NCBI GenBank assembly: GCA_002480165.1 | Contig: DLBP01000082.1 | Span: 1,082-7,322, forward strand | Direction of reading: 5' to 3' | Source: Proteobacteria bacterium UBA7821 | Lineage (GTDB): Bacteria > Pseudomonadota > Gammaproteobacteria > Comchoanobacterales > Comchoanobacteraceae | DNA length: 6,241 nt | Part shown: positions 4,158 to 6,241 of the stretch, piece by piece | Numbering within the stretch: position 1 is the first letter of the stretch | How the letters are laid out: each line of letters starts with the position of its first letter | Translations under genes and position numbers: made by a program | The notes under the pieces: model-generated | What the model was told of the DNA's origin: nothing | The model's input: the letters and a program-made list of their open reading frames with translations, nothing else | Database searches by the model: none

Positions 4158-6241
4158 ATGCAATCTGACATCATGGCGATGCTGACTGAATCACTTCCTT
4201 TCTCGAGCAACAATGAGGATTTCATTACACAGCTCTATGAGGCTTTCTTAGAGGACGAGTCCCAAGTTGACCCCAGTTGGTATCCATTGTTCAGAGCCAT
4301 GGAGGAAACACTTGCTGACTACAGTTCATTGCCAATGACAACTCTTGAGGCCGAACTAAGGTCTCGTCAAATCAATCGACAAGCAACTGTGAGTAGTCAG
4401 TCAATATCATCGGATCAACTGCAAAAATATTTAGCGGTACAAGCTTACATCAACACCGTTTATCAAGATGGGCATCTAGATGCTAACATAAACCCACTCA
4501 TCCCCAAACCCAATGAGGCCAAAACCGTTCTATCTCCCCCAGTCGGTTGTCACGATGAACATCAACTGCACCCGTTTGACTGGCAAGGCCAGCCGTGCAT
4601 GATGACCTTAGCGGAAATACAGTCACGCCTCAATCAGGCATATGGCGGTATGATTGGTTTTGAATGGTCCCACGTTGATTCTGAAGAAGAACGTAAATGG
4701 CTACAACACAACATAGAAAGGCTAGTCGATGTCCAAGAAGATGATAACGAGCGATTGGCCATTTTCCGAGAGGTGTATGCCACGGAGGCATCCGATGATT
4801 ATCTGGGTATCCGCTACGTCGGACAGAAACGATTTTCACTGAAAGGTGCAGAATCGCTCGTGCCAGCTATCAACATGGCTATCCGACAAGCATCGACTTA
4901 TGATTGTGATGAAGTCGTCATCGGGATGGCTCACCGCGGGCGGCTTAGTGTTATGCTCAATGTCTGTGGGATGCCAATCAATGAACTGTGTCAAGAATTT
5001 GACAATGCAGATATTGGACACGGTAGATCGGGCGATGTGAAGTATCACATGGGTTATTCGCGTGATCGGATGTTTGGTGATAACTGTGTGCATGTTTCTT
5101 TGTGTTTTAATCCATCCCATTTGGAATTTATTTGTCCAGTGGCAATGGGATCGGTACGAGCTAGGCTAGATGCACAAGAGAAAGGTCAAACGAATTTTAA
5201 GAATTCAATGGCTATCTTGGTACACGGTGACGCTTCTTTTATGGGACAAGGCGTTGTTAGTGAGTGTCTGAATATGAGCTACACGGATGCCTATAATATT
5301 AAAGGCAGTGTGCATATAGTTGTGAATAACCAAGTCGGTTTCACAGCCAAACCGACGGAATCTAGAAGTACTCGTTATGCAACTGATGTGACTAAAATGA
5401 TCGCTGCACCAGTTTTTCATGTCAACGGTGACGATCCCATTGCAGTCGTTAAAGCCACCAAGCTAGCGATAGATTACCGCTGCCGGTTTAACAAAGACGT
5501 CGTTATTGACATTGTGTGTTACCGGCGCTTTGGTCACAACGAAACAGACGATCCATCTATCACGGACCCCATGTTTTATAAAGAGATTAAGCAGCACCCA
5601 ACTGTTAAAGAGCTATTAGAAAGGAACATCACTCACCAATCCCCATCAGCTCGACAGGCAATTAGCCAAATTAAACAAGAGATTGATAAAAACATCAAGT
5701 CAGGATCAGGGTTAATCGATGTCATGCTCACGGATAAAATCATGCACTACCGAAATATGTGGAAGGCATTCACAGGCTCCCCATACGCATTCAGAGTCGA
5801 TACGACCTTTTCAAGGCAGCGATTAATCAATCTAGCAGAGACGATTAATCAGGTGCCGAATGATTATCAGCTAAATCGCACGGTTAAAGTTCTACTAGAT
5901 CAACGTGATAAGATGATAGAAACAACCACTGATGTAAATTGGGGCATGGCTGAAATGTTGGCTTATGCGTCTCTACTTGTTCAGGGGTTTGGGGTTCGTT
6001 TAGTGGGACAAGATACACAAAGAGGAACCTTCTCACACCGTCATGCCGTTGTCTACGATATTAAAACAGGCGAGTCATGCTTACCACTAAAACAACTAGA
6101 AAGCCGGGGAGTTCATGTTGATATTTACAACTCGGTTCTCTCTGAGCAGGCTGCGTTGGGTTTTGAGTATGGTTATGCGAATACGGACCCATACACACTG
6201 GTAATATGGGAAGCTCAGTTTGGAGATTTTTCAAATGGTGC
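4158..6241 (+). CDS. sucA: 2-oxoglutarate dehydrogenase E1 component (3' end beyond the window)
   Basis: Thiamine-diphosphate E1 subunit of 2-oxoglutarate dehydrogenase: decarboxylates 2-oxoglutarate and transfers succinyl to SucB lipoyl groups. Visible are 694 codons with no stop (E. coli SucA is 933 residues). The E2-binding N-terminal helix is seen as FITQLYEAFLED (22-33). Catalytic and cofactor parts include GMAHRGRL (256-263) with His259, GDVKYHMG (292-299) with His297, FNPSHLE (317-323), HGDASFMGQG (356-365) and VVNNQVGF (388-395) for Mg-ThDP, CYRRFGHNE (454-462), RGTFSHRHA (622-630), and NSVLSEQAALGFEYGY (658-673) with Glu663, the presumed ThDP-activating Glu. The start ATG follows the sdhB stop by two bases, with a GGGGGG ribosome site (4147-4152) inside the last sdhB codons. 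Oddities are Lys229 in RFSLKGAE, where the family has Glu, a divergent linker at about 70-145, NETDDP and ITDP, and more C and A than the sdh genes. Confidence 0.95.
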   Translation, partial: MQSDIMAMLTESLPFSSNNEDFITQLYEAFLEDESQVDPSWYPLFRAMEETLADYSSLPMTTLEAELRSRQINRQATVSSQSISSDQLQKYLAVQAYINTVYQDGHLDANINPLIPKPNEAKTVLSPPVGCHDEHQLHPFDWQGQPCMMTLAEIQSRLNQAYGGMIGFEWSHVDSEEERKWLQHNIERLVDVQEDDNERLAIFREVYATEASDDYLGIRYVGQKRFSLKGAESLVPAINMAIRQASTYDCDEVVIGMAHRGRLSVMLNVCGMPINELCQEFDNADIGHGRSGDVKYHMGYSRDRMFGDNCVHVSLCFNPSHLEFICPVAMGSVRARLDAQEKGQTNFKNSMAILVHGDASFMGQGVVSECLNMSYTDAYNIKGSVHIVVNNQVGFTAKPTESRSTRYATDVTKMIAAPVFHVNGDDPIAVVKATKLAIDYRCRFNKDVVIDIVCYRRFGHNETDDPSITDPMFYKEIKQHPTVKELLERNITHQSPSARQAISQIKQEIDKNIKSGSGLIDVMLTDKIMHYRNMWKAFTGSPYAFRVDTTFSRQRLINLAETINQVPNDYQLNRTVKVLLDQRDKMIETTTDVNWGMAEMLAYASLLVQGFGVRLVGQDTQRGTFSHRHAVVYDIKTGESCLPLKQLESRGVHVDIYNSVLSEQAALGFEYGYANTDPYTLVIWEAQFGDFSNG

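Overview
The window looks like the chromosome of a gammaproteobacterium of moderate GC content (about 45% in lines counted by hand). The evidence is an E. coli/Pseudomonas-style succinate dehydrogenase: small SdhC and SdhD heme-b anchors with the HRVSG and LTDY motifs, the MMGG motif in SdhA, and the Cys-Cys-Asp-Cys [2Fe-2S] pattern in SdhB. The order sdhC-sdhD-sdhA-sdhB-sucA is also the enterobacterial and Pseudomonas order. I could not place the genus.

Layout: bases 1-119 may hold the start of a leftward gene of unknown function, cut by the window edge (weak evidence). Bases 120-347 show no convincing gene and appear to be a promoter/leader region. They contain a perfect TTGACA, an extended -10-like TGATATGAT, a perfect inverted repeat between and overlapping these, a small stem-loop, and a direct repeat. 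From 348 to the right edge, everything reads on the plus strand as one tightly packed gene cluster: a hypoxanthine-guanine phosphoribosyltransferase-like gene (348-914), sdhC (937-1296), sdhD (1293-1622), sdhA (1619-3403), sdhB (3400-4155) and the first three quarters of sucA (4158 to the edge).

Working together: SdhCDAB is respiratory complex II. It oxidises succinate to fumarate and passes electrons through FAD and three Fe-S clusters to quinone at the membrane. SucA is the E1 component of 2-oxoglutarate dehydrogenase, the TCA step two reactions before it; sucB and probably sucCD are expected beyond the right edge but are not seen. Three junctions are 4-base start/stop overlaps and a fourth is a 2-base gap, so translation is probably coupled along the whole cluster.

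The unusual parts are the purine-salvage gene as the apparent first cistron of a TCA operon, and the acidic residue in its catalytic loop (Glu where the family has Asp). There are also a changed residue next to an SdhB [3Fe-4S] cysteine (Arg for the usual His) and several substitutions at normally conserved positions of SucA. I found no mobile element, CRISPR array, RNA gene or terminator. Apart from these points the window is an ordinary core-metabolism locus, and I do not see a new defence or mobile system in it.
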